The translations under genes and the position numbers were made by a program. Shown one piece after another: positions 61,376 through 64,000 of a stretch of DNA of 64,000 nt. Position 1 is the first letter of the stretch. Each line of letters opens with the position of its first letter. Source of the stretch: Channallabes apus (taxonomy: Eukaryota > Chordata > Actinopteri > Siluriformes > Clariidae); assembly GCA_030522415.1 (NCBI GenBank), contig CM060127.1, positions 14,552,646 through 14,616,645 of the forward strand, read 5' to 3'. Below the pieces are notes generated by a model. That model was not told where the DNA came from. It did not search any database and saw only the letters and a program-made list of their open reading frames with translations.

Positions 61376-61984
61376 TTACTAAATTATGACCCAAGAATGA
61401 TAATATTAATACTAATAGATAGATAAAAGAAAAGCTCAGTCATTGCATAGCACGGGTATTCAGCAACAAAATGTGGTTTAGCATCCACCAGGAGTGCAAA
61501 CACTAGTAAACTGTAGTGTATCTACATCAGTGCTTTAAAATAAATAATAATTATATATGTGTGTCACTGTCTGATCTAGAGTTTCATTTGCTCGTCGTAT
61601 GCGCTGTTGGTATGAATAGCCCAAAGTCTGATTTGTTTCAGTAGCTATGAGCTCAGTCTTATTTACCCATTTTTTTCTGTGCAAGATGTTGCCTACTGTT
61701 AGAGTGGGTGAGAAACACCTGTGACACGTTCATAGTATGACATGTAAATTGATAATGACGCTGCCCACTGTTTCATTCATTTTATGTGTAATGCCTGTGA
61801 CATAACTACCTGTGCAAATACCTAACTTTATGTATAAATACTTTCTAGTAAATAATTCTGAGACGTGGAAGCGGGATACAAGCAGGAATGTAAATGCGCA
61901 ATCTCCACAAAATTATATATATATAAAACCTAAGCTTGGTACCGAATGATATATACTGTATACAGGAAATATATATATATATAT

Positions 61985-62140
61985 AATAATGTATCAGGAT
62001 AAAGCGGTATAGAAGATGAATGAATGAATGAATGAATAATAATGTATAATTAGCATCTCTCACTTATGATCTACAGTATACTGCTTTATCCTATATACAG
62101 GTTTGCAGGGGGCCTAGAGTCTAAGCCACCCTGCCAGCAT
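61985..62140. repeat. Two short SINE-tail fragments in opposite orientation
   Basis: ggataaagcggtatagaaga followed by (TGAA)n at 61998-62040, and the opposite orientation ctgctttatcctatatacag, gggggcctagagtctaagcc at 62080-62130. These are 3' ends of the composite SINE/L2 family. Confidence 0.5.
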
Positions 62141-62399
62141 TTATAAATATATACAGTATAAAATCCAAACAAACTGCCACTTTCTTGTTTTTGTATATTT
62201 TTAAAAGAACAGTGCCAGTTTATTTGTACTATATAATGTAATAATTGTTAGTTTGATTTTCCATCTTAGTTGATTGCTTTTATTTATTTATTACATTTCA
62301 ATAAACCGTGAAAAAAAAATTCCTGTGTAACTCAAAATATAAACGAAGCTAAAAGAAGCAAATATTTGTATATTTTTAAAACAATCTACGTATACAGTA

Positions 62400-62760
62400 G
62401 TTGTGTTTTTTTTTCAGCTGTCAGCGTCGACCCCTGACGCTCGGCATGCGTGTGACGTCACAGACGTCTCGAGCTGTTTGTTCTGGATTGTGGGAAAAGA
62501 AAAGAGCGCGCGCACCTTGACATCCCGATAAATAAGGTAACAAACAAACAAACAAAAAAATAACACGAACGACAACAACCCTTAGCCCTCTGCTTGTCGT
62601 TACCGGTGCGGCGGAAAGCGGTGTCGTTTTAAAGGCACTTTTTTTCGACTGTCGCGTGAGCAGCGCAGCGGTGTAAAGGGGAGCGCGAGGACACCGGAGG
62701 GAGGCCCTGCAGAGAGACTATCGCGCTTAGTTACAGAGCTGCGTGTATGTAACACGGTGT
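62400..62760 (+). promoter_or_regulatory. CpG-rich promoter of a downstream plus-strand gene (unidentified)
   Basis: Abrupt change from AT-rich to CpG-rich DNA, with a perfect palindromic CRE TGACGTCA (62453-62460), TGCGTGTGACG upstream, GCGCGCGCAC at about 62506, and possible donors AAG|GTAACA (62536) and GCGT|GTATGT (about 62748). No coding sequence was recognised before the window ends. In human the genes beyond LPAR2 are GMIP and ATP13A1, but nothing here identifies either. Confidence 0.5.
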
Positions 62761-64000
62761 TTCTTTGCTATTCTATCCTTGTACCATGATCAGGATTCTG
62801 TGTGCGCGCACGCTTCATGAAGCATGCCGTCTAAGCTAGCTGTTATGGCTAGGTTGTTTATCAGCTAGCGCGGCTAGGCTAACTGCCATACAACCACCCT
62901 AGGCCATTTTCTCATAGGTAGGTTGCGCGAGACCGAGAAGGCTACGCAGTTTGCGTTGCGTGACCTGGTCCAGTCTGAGTGCGCGGTACGTAAGAAATTC
63001 TCTTCGAGAATCCTAGCGACGCTACGCAATATATTTTCTGGACTTATCGCGCAGGCTTGTGCTTATCAAAAATAAACAACATGGTACGTCTTTACATGAA
63101 GGAAGACGAAGAATAAGTACGTCTTTACATTTGTCATACGCTTCGAATCTGTTTACTGAGTAAATAAAGTGCACAGCGTGTAGGATGTGAACAGTTCCTA
63201 CGCCACACCACCACCAGAACCTTCGGTAGTATGTATGCAGCTAGGCTGAATAACGACACGCGCACTATTTATGTGCCCTACGTAGTACGTACTCTGTACG
63301 TTGTCACTACGTCCTTTCAAGTGCCGTGGGTTTGTATTTGGAGTACGGCCGTGTAGAAAGAAAAAAAACGTAGCCGGTTATGCTAACGTTAGTTAGCTCG
63401 GCGGAAAATTAAGTACAGCGCAGACATTAGTGTCGCGTTTTTGTTGGTGTTATTCAAGTATTTACTGCATTTTGGGTTTGCGTTTAAATAAAATGTCGAA
63501 CACAAATATATAAATGTCCGTGTATGCCATTTAGCACAGGTAAATGCTAACAGGGCGCTTGAGAATCAGGACTCCGAGGCTGTAACGCAGCGGTCGCCAT
63601 TTTGTGCGCTACCCGGAGGAGCGAAGAATCAGACACACAACCAGGTTTTCAGGTTATTATCTGGAAAACAAAATGTAAGAAAGGGTCTCGTGGTTATATT
63701 TATTTTTATTTCCAAGATATGGGTTATCTTTAATAGCGTTTCTGGGAAGCGGATTTGTTTTATTCTCAAACTTGGTCCGCTTGTTAAGTGCTAGCATGAT
63801 GGCTAGCTGGAAGTCTGGCTAGGGCTGTATTAGGTTTTTCATGTTAGCATTGTTATTTTGCAGAATGGATGTGTGTATAGTTGTAGTATTTATAAGAAGA
63901 GACGGCTAAACATTATTTGTGATGACATTTACACGCTAGAAACGCCTTGTTTTTTTCTTGTTTTTTTTCCTCGCTCTCCCTGGGAAACCCAGTGAGTCTG
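62761..64000 (+). other. Presumed first intron or 5' region of the downstream gene
   Basis: CpG-containing sequence with a YY1-like GTCGCCATTTTG at about 63594-63605 and repeated GCTAGC/TAGCTAG motifs. The window ends just after a possible acceptor (tttcctcgctctccctgggaaacccag). No open frame with recognisable homology. Confidence 0.35.

Overview
The window reads as vertebrate, and specifically teleost fish, nuclear DNA. It has widely spaced small exons with canonical GT/AG borders, long AT-rich introns, very many microsatellites, and many decayed Tc1/mariner elements and tRNA-derived SINEs. Gene content matches the PBX4-LPAR2 neighbourhood known from human 19p13.11. The species cannot be fixed from sequence alone; an otophysan fish such as a catfish is a guess from the repeat types.

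Layout. Positions 1-12196 are most of a large intron (intron 2 by PBX numbering) of a plus-strand PBX-class TALE homeobox gene, most likely pbx4. Exons 1-2 lie upstream of the window. Exons 3-6 follow at 12197, 13524, 15122 and 17898, then a long pyrimidine-rich intron, then exon 8 (24328) and exon 9 (24693). The 3' UTR probably runs to a strong polyadenylation signal at 28138. Exon 8 can be read in two frames: joined directly to exon 6 it gives the short Pbx-b type tail, and in the other frame it runs into exon 9 and gives a Pbx-a type tail.

A decayed mariner (about 28830-29560) separates this gene from lpar2, a lysophosphatidic acid receptor on the minus strand. lpar2 has coding exons at 33180-33960 and 30188-30516 and a probable non-coding first exon at about 38727-38900 with CCAAT and CRE-like sites. 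The two genes are convergent. The receptor has Gly where LPA receptors carry the ligand-selecting Gln3.29.

From about 38930 to 62400 no host gene was found. This 23 kb is a graveyard of mobile elements: several Tc1-like relics, a mariner fragment, a 5'-truncated and frameshifted Ty3/gypsy pol region, a MITE with a SINE nested in it behind an 18-bp target-site duplication, composite SINE fragments, hairpins and minisatellites. The last 1.6 kb (62400-64000) becomes CpG-rich, with a perfect CRE and a YY1-type site, and looks like the promoter and 5' region of a further plus-strand gene whose coding part lies beyond the window.

No CRISPR, operon or other prokaryotic system is present. The best candidates for new biology are the dual-frame pbx exon, the UG-repeat splice acceptor in front of the homeodomain recognition-helix exon, the altered ligand-pocket residue in lpar2, and a degenerate repeat array in the lpar2 intron.
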